Shown: piece by piece, positions 17,790 to 26,764 of the stretch
How positions within the stretch are numbered: the stretch's first letter is position 1
Layout: each line of letters starts with the position of its first letter
Assembly (NCBI GenBank): GCA_013287135.1
Contig: JABDEK010000014.1
Span: 1 to 64,000, forward strand
Length of the DNA: 64,000 bases
DNA from: Acidobacteriota bacterium
GTDB taxonomy: Bacteria > Acidobacteriota > Terriglobia > Acidiferrales > UBA7541
Direction of reading: 5' to 3'
Made by a program: the position numbers and the translations under genes
Notes under the pieces: generated by a model
The model's input: only the letters and a program-made list of their open reading frames with translations
Told to the model about the DNA's origin: nothing
Databases searched by the model: none

Positions 17790-19652
17790 ATGAAACTCAA
17801 GTTCTATTTCCTTCTCTTGACGGGTGTCTTGATCTGTTTGCCGATTACCACGAATGCTCAGGATCCCGGCGGCAAGCTGGTTTCAGTAACAGCCGCGGAC
17901 ACATCGACCGAGGCGTCGCGGGGCACGGCTGATGCAGGGGCGAGCCTTTCCGGCGTGGTGACAGACCAAACCGGCGCAGCCCTTTCCGATGTCGCGGTGA
18001 CAATCAAGAACGTCGACACGTCTGCAACGCGCATGGTCCTAACCGACGGCGCGGGGCACTACCAGGAGTCCGGGCTGCCTGCGGGGCGCTTCGAGATTCG
18101 AGCGGCCAAAAAAGGGTTCGCCGATGAAACGCGCGCGAGAATCAGCTTGGCGGTAGATCAGGGCGTCACGGTTGACATTAAGATGCAGCAGAAGGTGAAG
18201 GGCCCCGACCCGTGCACGAGCGGCAAGGAGTTCGCCACCACGGATTGCGCGCTGACTTGGCACGGCGTCACGCTGTACGGTGCGTATGACATCGGCGTCG
18301 GCTGGGTCAGCCACGGCTTACCGGTAAACGGCTATAACTACGAAGGTGAATCTCTGGTGAACCGGAACGGCGCCGGATCTCGATTCGTCGTCGCGCCGAA
18401 CAACTTGCAGCAGACGGGTTTCGGCATCAGGGGCAAGGAAGAGTTTGTACATGGCTGGTACATTGTGTTCAACGCTTCGACTGGCATCAATCCGAACTCC
18501 GGCCTGCTCGCCGACGCGTCAAAGACCAATATTGTAAACAACGGCCTTCCTCGGAGCAGCTATTCGGAAGCTATCGACGGCGCGCGCGCGGGCCAACCTT
18601 TCAATGACGAATACTATGGCGGTGTATCGTCCGACCGTTTCGGTACGATCACCTTCGGTCGTCAGCGCTCGCTCGGCACCGATGCGATGCTCCAGTACGA
18701 TCCAGTCGGCGGCGGCTATGGCTTTTCGTACATCGGGTATAACGGCACGATGGCCGGCGGCGGCGACACCGAAGACAGCCGTTGGGACGACGCCCTGAAG
18801 TATCGCCTCACCTATGGCCCGGTCCATTTCGGCGCGATGTATAAATTCGTCAATGGTTCTGGCGGCTGCTTCTCGGCCAACATGGTCTGGACTGCCGCCG
18901 ACTGTACGCCGGAAGAGCCGCATAACAACGCGTTTGGATTCGATCTCGGCGGCGAACGCGGCAACTTCTCAGCCGACGCCGTCTACCAACACTACAACCA
19001 GGCGATCAGCGTATTGAACCCCTTGCTGGGGCCTCAAAGTCTGTCGGCGCCATATCAATCGACCACGGACAGCATCAATACAAACCCGATCAGCGGGCCC
19101 TCCGGCAATCTGATCGACCCTAACGGCACCGTATATGGCATCGTGACCGACAACAACGCCATCATGTTCGCTGCCAAATATAAGTGGGACCCATTCAAGT
19201 TTTATGCGGGCTACGAATACATCTGGCAGAACAACCCGAAGAACCCCTTGGGCGTTGGCGCCTCGGACATGGCCGGCTATATCATGAGCGGGGTCGAAGA
19301 CAACAATCTTGATACACAGAAGTTGGTGAATATCTGGTGGACGGGAGCGAAATACACTTACCGCACCAAAACCGACGTCACTTTGTCGTGGTATCAACAG
19401 CGGCAGAACGATTTTCGTCTTCCGCCGACCTGCTCGCCCTCAGCCGGTTTCCGCAGTTCCTGCGCGGGTACCCTCAATGAGACATCGATCTATTTAGACC
19501 AACACTTCACCAAGCGTTTCGACGGCTACGCCGGAATTGCATATTCCTACGTGGACGGAGGTCTGGCCATCGCCATTCCTCATGGCCCTGGCGTCCCCTA
19601 TAACCACCACAGCAACTTTGCTCCGACAATCGGTGTTCGTTTCGCCTTCTGA
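17790..19652 (+). CDS. outer-membrane porin with N-terminal carboxypeptidase-regulatory-like domain
   Basis: A signal peptide (FYFLLLTGVLICLPITTNA) precedes a CarbopepD_reg-like beta-sandwich at about 50-135 (LSGVVTDQTGAALSDVAVTI; YQESGLPAGRFEI). The remaining 470 residues form a Gram-negative general porin barrel (VTLYGAYDIGVGW, LQQTGFGIRGKEEF, GTITFGRQRSLGTDAML) ending in a terminal phenylalanine (GVRFAF), the BAM recognition signal. Codon use in the barrel is richer in C-ending codons than neighbouring genes, and the barrel resembles proteobacterial porins, suggesting transfer of that part. The start is set at the ATG at 17790 after GAAGGA; the track's TTG at 17775 is less likely. The barrel assignment is strong; solute specificity is unknown. 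Confidence 0.88.
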   Translation: MKLKFYFLLLTGVLICLPITTNAQDPGGKLVSVTAADTSTEASRGTADAGASLSGVVTDQTGAALSDVAVTIKNVDTSATRMVLTDGAGHYQESGLPAGRFEIRAAKKGFADETRARISLAVDQGVTVDIKMQQKVKGPDPCTSGKEFATTDCALTWHGVTLYGAYDIGVGWVSHGLPVNGYNYEGESLVNRNGAGSRFVVAPNNLQQTGFGIRGKEEFVHGWYIVFNASTGINPNSGLLADASKTNIVNNGLPRSSYSEAIDGARAGQPFNDEYYGGVSSDRFGTITFGRQRSLGTDAMLQYDPVGGGYGFSYIGYNGTMAGGGDTEDSRWDDALKYRLTYGPVHFGAMYKFVNGSGGCFSANMVWTAADCTPEEPHNNAFGFDLGGERGNFSADAVYQHYNQAISVLNPLLGPQSLSAPYQSTTDSINTNPISGPSGNLIDPNGTVYGIVTDNNAIMFAAKYKWDPFKFYAGYEYIWQNNPKNPLGVGASDMAGYIMSGVEDNNLDTQKLVNIWWTGAKYTYRTKTDVTLSWYQQRQNDFRLPPTCSPSAGFRSSCAGTLNETSIYLDQHFTKRFDGYAGIAYSYVDGGLAIAIPHGPGVPYNHHSNFAPTIGVRFAF

Positions 19653-19718
19653 TCGTTTGCGCGGCGGGCTCAGTCGAGAGCTCACATGGGTACCTGAAAA
19701 GCGCAATCGGCGGCGGCT

Positions 19719-19744
19719 ATGCAATTGCGGTGACGCAATTGCAT
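19719..19744. repeat. perfect 10-bp inverted repeat
   Basis: ATGCAATTGC and GCAATTGCAT flank a 6-bp loop (GGTGAC), 67 bp past the porin stop. There is no following T-run, so it is either a terminator-like hairpin without a tract or a binding site. Each arm also contains the self-complementary core GCAATTGC. Confidence 0.55.
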
Positions 19745-19871
19745 CCGACAAACCACGTCGTCATTTGCAGGGTGCGGTTCCCGTCCTAGCAGAAGAGCGA
19801 ATTTGTCGGGTGTAGTTGCCAGCGCGCCCTGCAACCAAAAGCAACGCATGGTTTGCCGAGTTTGAGGTCCG

Positions 19872-20522
19872 TTACTTTCCAGGCTTGGCGAGTGGAACCG
19901 CGAAGAACATTAGCGGCTTGTTGCCGGGAATGACTGCCGCGTCGGGAACATAAAGGACGGATGTGTCTGCGAGCGACATGTCGCGGGCGAGATCGAAGAA
20001 AAGAAATCCGCGGACGGTAGTACCCGGGGCAACGATCTCGCCATCGAGCGCAAGCGGAGAAAGTATCTCCTCCATTTGCGCGGCCTTTTTATCTCCGCCG
20101 GGAAGAGAAAGGCTCGGCACGCGCGGAGGCTTTGGTCCGCTGGGGCCCTTGGGATGCGCGATCAGGTAGGCGGCATCGGCGGGGCTGAGCGAATTAATAT
20201 CCTGTTGCCCTCCATTTTGAAAATGGATTTCGAGTTGAATCGTGTCCAGATTCACTCGAATGGGATGGTCCGATTCGTTGCGCAGAAAAACTTCCACCGG
20301 CAGGATTCCCACGTCCACCGGATTCGCTTTACCGAATTTTTCTTTTGCACGAGCATGATCGGTATAGGGATCGGCAAGGACAGTCATACCTTCGTGAGTG
20401 TCGTGGGCTACGGACGGCGCGGGCGAACCGTCGGGCGTATGCTTCGCGGCAGGCGCTTGCGCGAAGATAGCGCTGGTGCACAGTAACAATCCCGCTAAGG
20501 TTAAACCGCTCGATCGAATCAT
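19872..20522 (-). CDS. secreted protein of unknown function
   Basis: This gene is not recognised. The true start is the ATG at 20522, giving 216 residues with a clear signal peptide (LTLAGLLLCTSAIFAQA). The long upstream extension in the ORF track overlaps the promoter region of waaA and reads as basic, Ser/Arg-rich nonsense. The mature part is a predicted beta-rich domain (VDVGILPVEVFLRNESDHPIR; DTIQLEIHFQNG; GEIVAPGTTVRGFLFFDLA), a pattern seen in periplasmic immunoglobulin-like folds. A Pro/Gly-rich segment (HPKGPSGPKPPR) interrupts it. It is divergent from the LPS operon across about 150 bp. Confidence 0.7.
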   Translation of the reverse strand: MIRSSGLTLAGLLLCTSAIFAQAPAAKHTPDGSPAPSVAHDTHEGMTVLADPYTDHARAKEKFGKANPVDVGILPVEVFLRNESDHPIRVNLDTIQLEIHFQNGGQQDINSLSPADAAYLIAHPKGPSGPKPPRVPSLSLPGGDKKAAQMEEILSPLALDGEIVAPGTTVRGFLFFDLARDMSLADTSVLYVPDAAVIPGNKPLMFFAVPLAKPGK

Positions 20523-20673
20523 ATTGGAATTTTCCAGCCGGGGGTTTCGATGCCCGGTGTCGGCGGGAAGTTGTGCATGTTTCCGGCTTGCTGCCACTAT
20601 AATACCCAATTTGTGTGCGAAGTTGCTGGGCGAAGCGCATGATGTCGAGGGCGCGATCGGCACAAACCTTCCC

Positions 20674-22086
20674 ATGTATTTCTTATATCGCATCGTCACC
20701 GCGGTGGGCATGTTCGTGCTCGCGCCGTACTTCGCGTTGCGCGGGTGGCGGCGCGGCGAGCGTCGCGGCGCGTTGCGCGAGCGCCTGGGAATTCTGCCTG
20801 CGAATATCGTTGCTTCTGCAAATAATGGTGCGGCCGAAGCAGCCGGTTCTGTTCGCGATGGAGGAGCAATCTGGGTCCACGCAGTTTCTGTTGGCGAAGT
20901 TCTAGCCGCTACTCCCCTGGTCGAAGGACTCAAGCGCAAATTTCCGGGTCGTGCGGTTCTGGTGTCCACCTCCACTGAAACGGGACAACGGCTTGCGTGC
21001 GAGCGACTGAAATCCGCCGACGCCATTTTTTATTTTCCTCTCGATTGGATTGTTCCGGTGCGCAAGGCACTGCGAGCAATTCGTCCGGCTGTCGTAATCG
21101 TAATGGAGACGGAAATCTGGCCAAATTTTCTTAGGGAATCGCGGCGCGCGGGTATCCCGGTCATTTTCGCGAACGCGCGTATCTCCGAGAGATCCTTTGC
21201 GCGTTTCGAGCGCTGGCGATTTCTCGTTGGCGGGTTTTTTGCCAGAACGTTAGCGGAGGCGGATCTTTTCTTAGCGCAAAGTGAGGAGGACGCCAAACGT
21301 TTGGTCGGTATGGGCGCAGCCGAAGATCGCGTAGAAATTGCCGGCAATATGAAATATGACGTGTCGCCTGCGCCGCTCGGCCAGTTTGGTACATGGCTTG
21401 AAACGCAAATTCGGCAGCAGGAACGCTGGCCAGTGTTGGTGGCTGGAAGCGTGGTCGAGGGTGAAGAAGAGGCCGTCCTGGCTGGTTACGATGCCGTGCA
21501 GCGGCAATGGCGACGGACGCTGTTGATACTTGCGCCGCGAAAGCCCGACCGATTTGCCGCTGCGGAAAAAATCGCGGCAGAAGCTGGCTGGAATACTTTG
21601 CGCCGGAGCCAGCTGAATCTCGGCGAGGTTCTGCCTGAGAATATCGATGTGCTGATTCTAGATTCGATCGGCGAGCTTGCTGGATTGTATTCGCTGGCGG
21701 ATGCCGCGTTTGTGGGAGGGTCGCTCGTCCGCGCGGGCGGGCACAACATTCTGGAGCCGGCGTGTTTTGCGCGTCCACCGGTATTTGGACCGTCCATGGA
21801 AAATTTTTCCGAGATGGCGGATCAATTTCTGGATGCGCATGCGGGCGTGCAAGTTGCGAATGGCCAGCAACTCGGAGAAGTGTGGGTGCAACTAATCGAA
21901 AATAATGCGATGCGCGAACGCATGGGCAATGCCGCGCGCGATATAGCGGAACGTAATCGTGGAGCTACGGCGCGTTCGCTGAATCGTATTGCGTCGATCA
22001 TTGCCGATGGTAGTAGTGCGGTCGGTGGGACTGGCGCGAAGGAACTAAATTCAGTGGGGCGCGGAGAAAAGGGAAGCGCAGCGTGA
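20674..22086 (+). CDS. waaA: 3-deoxy-D-manno-octulosonic acid (Kdo) transferase
   Basis: WaaA adds Kdo to lipid A precursor at the inner membrane. The protein starts at the ATG at 20674 with a membrane anchor (YRIVTAVGMFVLAPYFAL). It contains IWVHAVSVGEVLAATPLV, VIVMETEIWPNFLRE, IFANARISERS and AGGHNILEPACFARPP, all diagnostic GT30 blocks. At 470 residues it is slightly longer than usual because of an Ala-rich insert near residue 50 and a low-complexity tail. The upstream track extension to 20398 overlaps the divergent gene and is rejected. A TATAAT at 20598-20603 is a possible -10 element. Its last 4 bp overlap lpxK. Confidence 0.94.
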   Translation: MYFLYRIVTAVGMFVLAPYFALRGWRRGERRGALRERLGILPANIVASANNGAAEAAGSVRDGGAIWVHAVSVGEVLAATPLVEGLKRKFPGRAVLVSTSTETGQRLACERLKSADAIFYFPLDWIVPVRKALRAIRPAVVIVMETEIWPNFLRESRRAGIPVIFANARISERSFARFERWRFLVGGFFARTLAEADLFLAQSEEDAKRLVGMGAAEDRVEIAGNMKYDVSPAPLGQFGTWLETQIRQQERWPVLVAGSVVEGEEEAVLAGYDAVQRQWRRTLLILAPRKPDRFAAAEKIAAEAGWNTLRRSQLNLGEVLPENIDVLILDSIGELAGLYSLADAAFVGGSLVRAGGHNILEPACFARPPVFGPSMENFSEMADQFLDAHAGVQVANGQQLGEVWVQLIENNAMRERMGNAARDIAERNRGATARSLNRIASIIADGSSAVGGTGAKELNSVGRGEKGSAA

Positions 22087-23123
22087 CGTTCAGAGAGTCA
22101 CTTCTCTGGCCGCTGTCGCTATTTTATGGCGCTGTGGCGGCTCTTCGCGCGCGCGCGTATGCCAGAGAAATTTTTCGGCGGCGCCGTTTGGATGGCGTGG
22201 TGATCAGCGTGGGGAACCTGACTGTGGGCGGGACCGGCAAGACCCCGATGGTTTTGTGGATCGCCGAGCGCCTGCTGGCAGAAGGCAAAAGCGTGGGAAT
22301 TCTCACGCGCGGGTATCCAGGTAAGTCGGCGGCTCTTGCGGCGGAATCTAAAACGACTAGCGGATCGGAGATCATTTCTACGAGTGACGAAGTTCAGCTT
22401 CTGAAATCTCGCCTCGCGGAGCGTGTGCTGTTTGGAATTGGTGCGGATCGTTACAAAAACGGACTTGCGCTCGCGGGTCGCGGAGTGAAATGGTTCATTC
22501 TTGACGACGGATTTCAGCATTTGCAACTCGCGCGAAATGTGGACGTTGTTTTGATTGACGCGAGCAAGCCTTTTGGCGGAGGCCATGTGCTCCCGGCAGG
22601 GCGTTTGCGAGAGCCGCGCGGGGCGCTGAAGCGCGCGGATGTAATTGTCATCACGCGCAGTAACCATGCGCCGGCGATTGAGTCGGTTGTGCGGCACTAC
22701 TCAAGCGCACCGATTTTTTACGCACACACGGAATTAGACTCGGTGCGCTCGCGTTGGGGGTCGCAACTGCTACCTGCGGAGCTGCGTGGCAAAGCGCTGT
22801 TTGCTTTCTGCGGGATAGGCAATCCCGGAGCGTTCTACACCGACTTGCGCGAATGGGGCTTTCAAATTGTTGGCCATAAGTCTTTCCGCGATCATCATCG
22901 CTTCACGGCGGCCGACATGGCCGAGATCGAGAAGGAAGCCAGGGAAGCAGGAACCACCGAGCTGATTTGCACGGAGAAAGATAGTTTCAATCTGCCGGAA
23001 ACTTTGACGTCCATGGATTTGTGGGTCTGCGCAATTTCGCTGCGCGTGGATCGGGAAGACGAATTCTTGCGGACCGTGCTCAGCAAGGCTGACTCGGAGG
23101 TTCACGAAGGCATGCGAAATTAG
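22083..23123 (+). CDS. lpxK: tetraacyldisaccharide 4'-kinase
   Basis: LpxK phosphorylates the 4' position of the lipid A disaccharide at the inner membrane. The 346-residue protein has an N-terminal hydrophobic helix (LLWPLSLFYGAVAALRA) and the P-loop SVGNLTVGGTGKTP. It continues with DDGFQHLQLARNVDVVL, LPAGRLREP and, near the end, GHKSFRDHHRFT. The start is GTG at 22083, overlapping the waaA stop in the form GTGA, so the genes are translationally coupled. Its presence right after waaA fits lipid A-Kdo assembly. Confidence 0.95.
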   Translation: MTFRESLLWPLSLFYGAVAALRARAYAREIFRRRRLDGVVISVGNLTVGGTGKTPMVLWIAERLLAEGKSVGILTRGYPGKSAALAAESKTTSGSEIISTSDEVQLLKSRLAERVLFGIGADRYKNGLALAGRGVKWFILDDGFQHLQLARNVDVVLIDASKPFGGGHVLPAGRLREPRGALKRADVIVITRSNHAPAIESVVRHYSSAPIFYAHTELDSVRSRWGSQLLPAELRGKALFAFCGIGNPGAFYTDLREWGFQIVGHKSFRDHHRFTAADMAEIEKEAREAGTTELICTEKDSFNLPETLTSMDLWVCAISLRVDREDEFLRTVLSKADSEVHEGMRN

Positions 23124-23235
23124 ATTTTGTTGGTTACAAGTAGCCTGTGGCGGATTGCCGCATTCATTGCCGCTGTGATACTTTGCGGCCAACCTCTAAA
23201 ATGCATCCTGTTAATCTGAGACACGAGGAGATTTG

Positions 23236-24327
23236 TTGAGCGCCAGACGGGCAAAAATCAAGCCGAGCTCAAAGAAGCAATCGAGTGCTGCGGTGCGGGC
23301 AACGGATACAACCGTTGACCTCACTCGGCTTCTCGATATCGTCGCGACTTTCCCGCGGAGAACAATTTGTGTAGTCGGGGACTTTGTATTGGATCAATTT
23401 GTGTCCGGCGAAATATCGCGCATATCGCGTGAAGCGCCTGTGTTGATCCTGCGCCATCGTCGAACCGAAGCGTACCCGGGTGGCGCGGCAAACGCCGTGA
23501 ACAACCTTGCCGACCTTGGCGCGCGCGTTTTGCCTGTGGGCGTTGTGGGGGACGACGAAGGCGGCAAAATCCTGCTCGATTATTTTCGCGGGAAACGAAT
23601 CGATACTTCGGGAATTTTTCGCACGCGCGATCGTGCAACGACCACAAAAACGCGCTACCTTGCCGGGTGGACTCATACTACCGAGCAACAAGTTCTTCGC
23701 GTCGATAGCGAACCGCGGGAAGAGCTGCCTGAGCGCGTCGAGGAATCGCTTTCCCGCAAGGCTCGCAAAAACGCGAAGAACGCCGACGCTGTTCTTGTTT
23801 CCGACTACGGGTTGGGAGCGGCGTCGCCGGAAATAGTTCGCAAGCTAAGTGCGAAACGCATGACGCTGGATTCGCGTTATCGATTGCTCGAATATCGCGA
23901 TGCGGCAATTACGGCTGCCACGCCGAATGAGCCCGAGCTCGAAGCTGCGTATCACCTGACCGTGGGAAACGACATGCAGAAGCTGGAAGAGTCGGGCCAG
24001 CGAACTCTGCGCGATTTGGGTTTGGAAGCGTTGCTTGTGACGCGCGGAAAAGACGGAATGGCTCTTTTCGAGCGAAGTGCGGGCAAAGAAGCGCGCCTGC
24101 GCAACATCGCAATTTATGGCTCCGATGCACCGGTGGACGTGACCGGCGCAGGCGACACCGTGATTGCGGTGTTTACTCTGGCGCTGGCCGCGGGCGCTTC
24201 GTATCTGGAAGCTGCTCACCTCGCAAATTACGCCGGCGGAATCGTAGTGATGAAGCGGCGAACTGCAACCGTCACACGCACAGAACTGGAAGCCGTATTG
24301 CGTCGCGAAGCTACCGCGCAGCGCTGA
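23236..24327 (+). CDS. rfaE1: D-glycero-beta-D-manno-heptose-7-phosphate kinase (HldE kinase half)
   Basis: This PfkB-family sugar kinase phosphorylates heptose-7-phosphate at C1 during ADP-heptose synthesis. Recognisable blocks are VVGDFVLDQFVSGEISRIS, YPGGAANAVNNLADLGA, the anion-hole motif DVTGAGDTVIAVF and the substrate loop around TKTRYLAG. Two consecutive TTG codons could start it. The second (23236) is favoured because GAGGAG lies 5 bp upstream; the track uses 23233. In E. coli this kinase is fused to the adenylyltransferase; here the two activities are separate genes 5 bp apart. A 110-bp spacer with a possible internal promoter separates it from lpxK. Confidence 0.93.
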   Translation: MSARRAKIKPSSKKQSSAAVRATDTTVDLTRLLDIVATFPRRTICVVGDFVLDQFVSGEISRISREAPVLILRHRRTEAYPGGAANAVNNLADLGARVLPVGVVGDDEGGKILLDYFRGKRIDTSGIFRTRDRATTTKTRYLAGWTHTTEQQVLRVDSEPREELPERVEESLSRKARKNAKNADAVLVSDYGLGAASPEIVRKLSAKRMTLDSRYRLLEYRDAAITAATPNEPELEAAYHLTVGNDMQKLEESGQRTLRDLGLEALLVTRGKDGMALFERSAGKEARLRNIAIYGSDAPVDVTGAGDTVIAVFTLALAAGASYLEAAHLANYAGGIVVMKRRTATVTRTELEAVLRREATAQR

Positions 24328-24332
24328 ATTCC

Positions 24333-24821
24333 ATGGATACCCGCGAAAAAATATTGTCGCGCGAAGGTCTGCACGATGTGCTGGACGAGCATCGGCGCTC
24401 CGGCCGCAAAGTTGTGTTCGCGAACGGCGTTTTCGATCTGCTGCACGTGGGGCATGTGCGCTATTTGCAAGCGGCGCGCGAAGAAGGCGACTTGCTCGTC
24501 GTGGGGATTAATTCGGACGCTAGCACCCGGTCTTTGAAAGGCGCGGGCCGCCCGATCTTAACGGAACGCGCGCGCGCCTCTTTGGTGGCCGCTCTTGCCG
24601 CGGTGGACTACGTTGTGATCTTCGACGAACTCGACGTGCACGCGCTGCTTCGCGAGTTTCAACCGGATGTTCACGCGAAAGGCACGGACTACACTGCCCA
24701 CACCGTTCCGGAACGCGAGCTTGCAACGCTGCTCGGAATTCGTATAGCGATTGTCGGCGATTCCAAAAATCATTCCACGCGCGAACTTCTTGCCCGCTTA
24801 CGCGACCAGAAAGATGTCTGA
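24333..24821 (+). CDS. rfaE2: D-beta-D-heptose 1-phosphate adenylyltransferase (HldE transferase half)
   Basis: The protein transfers AMP to heptose-1-phosphate to give ADP-heptose. The nucleotidyltransferase signature is complete: FANGVFDLLHVGHVRYLQ (HVGH) and the C-terminal STRELL motif that resembles ISTT(R/S). At 162 residues it is a stand-alone transferase domain. It begins 5 bp after the kinase gene and its stop overlaps the following heptosyltransferase by 8 bp. Together the three give a compact precursor-to-core route. The first residues (DTREKILSREGL) are typical of RfaE2 proteins. Confidence 0.94.
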   Translation: MDTREKILSREGLHDVLDEHRRSGRKVVFANGVFDLLHVGHVRYLQAAREEGDLLVVGINSDASTRSLKGAGRPILTERARASLVAALAAVDYVVIFDELDVHALLREFQPDVHAKGTDYTAHTVPERELATLLGIRIAIVGDSKNHSTRELLARLRDQKDV

Positions 24822-25815
24822 ATCGCGCTTCCTGCTAGTTCGGCTCGGATCATTGGGCGATATTGTGCACGCGCTTCCTGCCGCGTCTGCGATTCGCCAT
24901 ACATTTCCGGACGCTCGCGTCGATTGGCTGGTTGACTCGAAGTGGACGCGCTTGCTGGAAGGGAACGCCGATCTGAACAGTGTAATTTCAATGGAAGGCA
25001 AAAGCGCGGCGGGAATCTCCGCCGCGGTGCGGCAGTTGCGTGCAGCGAAATATACGCACGCGATCGATTTTCAAGGACTTTACAAATCCGCGCTGTTGGC
25101 TTTCGCATCCGGCGCGCCACGGCGAATAGGGTTTCAGAGAAGTTACGCGCGCGAGGGATTTGCGTCGGTACTCTATACAGATCGATTGAACCCGCGAGGG
25201 CCGCATAAGGTCGATCACAACCTCACGCTCGCCGAGCGCGCCGGCGCCCAGGTCGAAAATCCGCGATTTTCGCTAGCGGTTCTTCCGGAAGATGACGAGC
25301 GTGTTTCTCGCGAACTCGCCGTCCACGGCTTGCAGGAATATTTTGTGTTGAATCCCGGAGGAGGCTGGCGCTCGAAATGCTGGCCAGCCGAGCGTTATGG
25401 AACGCTGCATGGTCAACTTGCCGAGAGATATGGTTTGCGCGGAATTGTCACATTTGGCCCGGGTGAAGAAGACTTGGCGCAAGAAATAATTCGTGCTGCA
25501 GGAGATCCTGCTCCTATTGCGCTGCCGCTTGATCTTGGTCCGCTAATGGCTGCGCTGCGCCGCGCAAAATTCGTAGTGTCTGCCGATACTGGGCCGCTGC
25601 ATCTCGCCTGCGCGCTTGGTGCGCCGGTGGTCGGATTGTTTGGGCCTACCGATCCCGTGAGAAATGGTCCGTACTCTTCAGACGTCGTTGTCAGAAATCC
25701 ACGATTCAGCGAAACGACATATCGCCGCGGCGCGTCTTACTCGCCGTCCATGCTTTCAATCACTGTTGGGCAAGTATTTGACGCGGTCGAACGCCGCTTG
25801 AGGCGTAGTACGTGA
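24814..25815 (+). CDS. waaC: lipopolysaccharide heptosyltransferase I (GT9 family)
   Basis: This cytoplasmic-face glycosyltransferase adds the first heptose to Kdo2-lipid A. The conserved N terminus FLLVRLGSLGDIVHALPA begins at the ATG at 24814; the track extension to 24751 lies inside the adenylyltransferase. C-terminal donor-binding blocks include LNPGGGWRSKCWPAERY and SADTGPLHLACALGAPVVGLFGPTDP. WaaC is favoured over WaaF by the LGDIVHALPA form and by the operon position next to ADP-heptose synthesis, but the two enzymes are close. The gene overlaps its upstream neighbour by 8 bp and its downstream neighbour by 4 bp. Confidence 0.88.
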   Translation: MSESRFLLVRLGSLGDIVHALPAASAIRHTFPDARVDWLVDSKWTRLLEGNADLNSVISMEGKSAAGISAAVRQLRAAKYTHAIDFQGLYKSALLAFASGAPRRIGFQRSYAREGFASVLYTDRLNPRGPHKVDHNLTLAERAGAQVENPRFSLAVLPEDDERVSRELAVHGLQEYFVLNPGGGWRSKCWPAERYGTLHGQLAERYGLRGIVTFGPGEEDLAQEIIRAAGDPAPIALPLDLGPLMAALRRAKFVVSADTGPLHLACALGAPVVGLFGPTDPVRNGPYSSDVVVRNPRFSETTYRRGASYSPSMLSITVGQVFDAVERRLRRST

Positions 25816-26387
25816 GCCAGCCCCGAAAATTCTGGATGCGTTGGCGAGTGCGCGTCGGATATCCGGTGGCGATTCTTTACTGGGTTCTTGCTACGCCAAA
25901 GCCCCATTGGATCGCAATTGGCGCTGTGATCGCGGGGCTTGGTTTGATCATTCGCGCAGCAGCTTCGGGACAACTGCGAAAGAATGAAGAACTAGCCACC
26001 TCCGGAATTTATTCAGTTACGCGAAATCCGCTTTACTTGGGAAGCGCGATTCTCGCAGCAGGATTTATTGTCGCGGGGCACTCTTTATGGGCTGGGTTGC
26101 TGGTAGCTGTTTATTTCTGCGTGTTCTATTACGCGGTCATGCGTAACGAGGAAGAAGAGCTGCGCGCGAAGTTCGGAGCTTCGTTTGAAAAGTACGCCGC
26201 CAACGTTCCACTTTTTTTCCCAAACATTTTTCGCGGCCCGAAACAGCCTGTAGATGGCGCGGCGCCAAAGGTTTTTTCCTGGGCGCAGTACCGGCGAAAT
26301 CGCGAATATAAACCGCTGATTGGAACCATAGGCGCTTTCGCCATGGTGTGGTTTAGAATGTGGTTTCGAACGCGCTACGGATTTTAG
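25812..26387 (+). CDS. ICMT/phospholipid-methyltransferase-like membrane protein
   Basis: The 191-residue protein has several hydrophobic helices and the core motif of the isoprenylcysteine carboxyl methyltransferase/PEMT superfamily: GIYSVTRNPLYLGSAILAAGF followed by RNEEEELRAKFG. These use S-adenosylmethionine at the membrane. In bacteria the substrate is usually unknown; small lipids or sugars are candidates. The start is GTG at 25812, overlapping the waaC stop as GTGA. It therefore belongs to the LPS operon, which suggests a late modification of LPS or lipid carrier; that is inference. The C-terminal tail is unusually basic and aromatic. Confidence 0.85.
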   Translation: MSQPRKFWMRWRVRVGYPVAILYWVLATPKPHWIAIGAVIAGLGLIIRAAASGQLRKNEELATSGIYSVTRNPLYLGSAILAAGFIVAGHSLWAGLLVAVYFCVFYYAVMRNEEEELRAKFGASFEKYAANVPLFFPNIFRGPKQPVDGAAPKVFSWAQYRRNREYKPLIGTIGAFAMVWFRMWFRTRYGF

Positions 26388-26391
26388 GCTT

Positions 26392-26661
26392 TTACTGCAG
26401 GCGGTAGATGGCGTGCATCACGCGTTGAAATTTCGGCCTGTATAACAGATCGAAGGCGCGTTCTTTGCCGGGGAACATTTCCAGCGCAACTCGCCGCGTT
26501 GCCGCAATCATTCCGGAGGCTTCTTCCGGCGTCAGGTCGCCCGCAGCGATCGATTCCAACGTTAATTGGACCAGGATCCGCAGGCGGCGAATGCGTCTGC
26601 TTTCGTCGTCAATCTGCTCCTGCGTAGGCTGAAACGACGTGCTGTTTTCGACGGGTTCCAT
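26392..26661 (-). CDS. small helical protein, function unknown
   Basis: The 89-residue protein is not recognised. It is predicted almost entirely alpha-helical (IDDESRRIRRLRILVQLTLESI; TPEEASGMIAATRRVALEMF), with no signal or membrane segment. It ends 4 bp from the convergent methyltransferase and lies back-to-back with the DUF2007-like gene, about 100 bp apart. The start ATG at 26661 fits; the composition is like a real protein. Confidence 0.65.
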   Translation of the reverse strand: MEPVENSTSFQPTQEQIDDESRRIRRLRILVQLTLESIAAGDLTPEEASGMIAATRRVALEMFPGKERAFDLLYRPKFQRVMHAIYRLQ

Positions 26662-26764
26662 AAACGGGTCCCTGAAGGCTTTCTAAGGGTATTATGGACT
26701 TGGCCTCAAGACCGCGCAATAGTACTGTGGAACAGTGTTCGAAGATATTTTTCGGGGAATTTAG

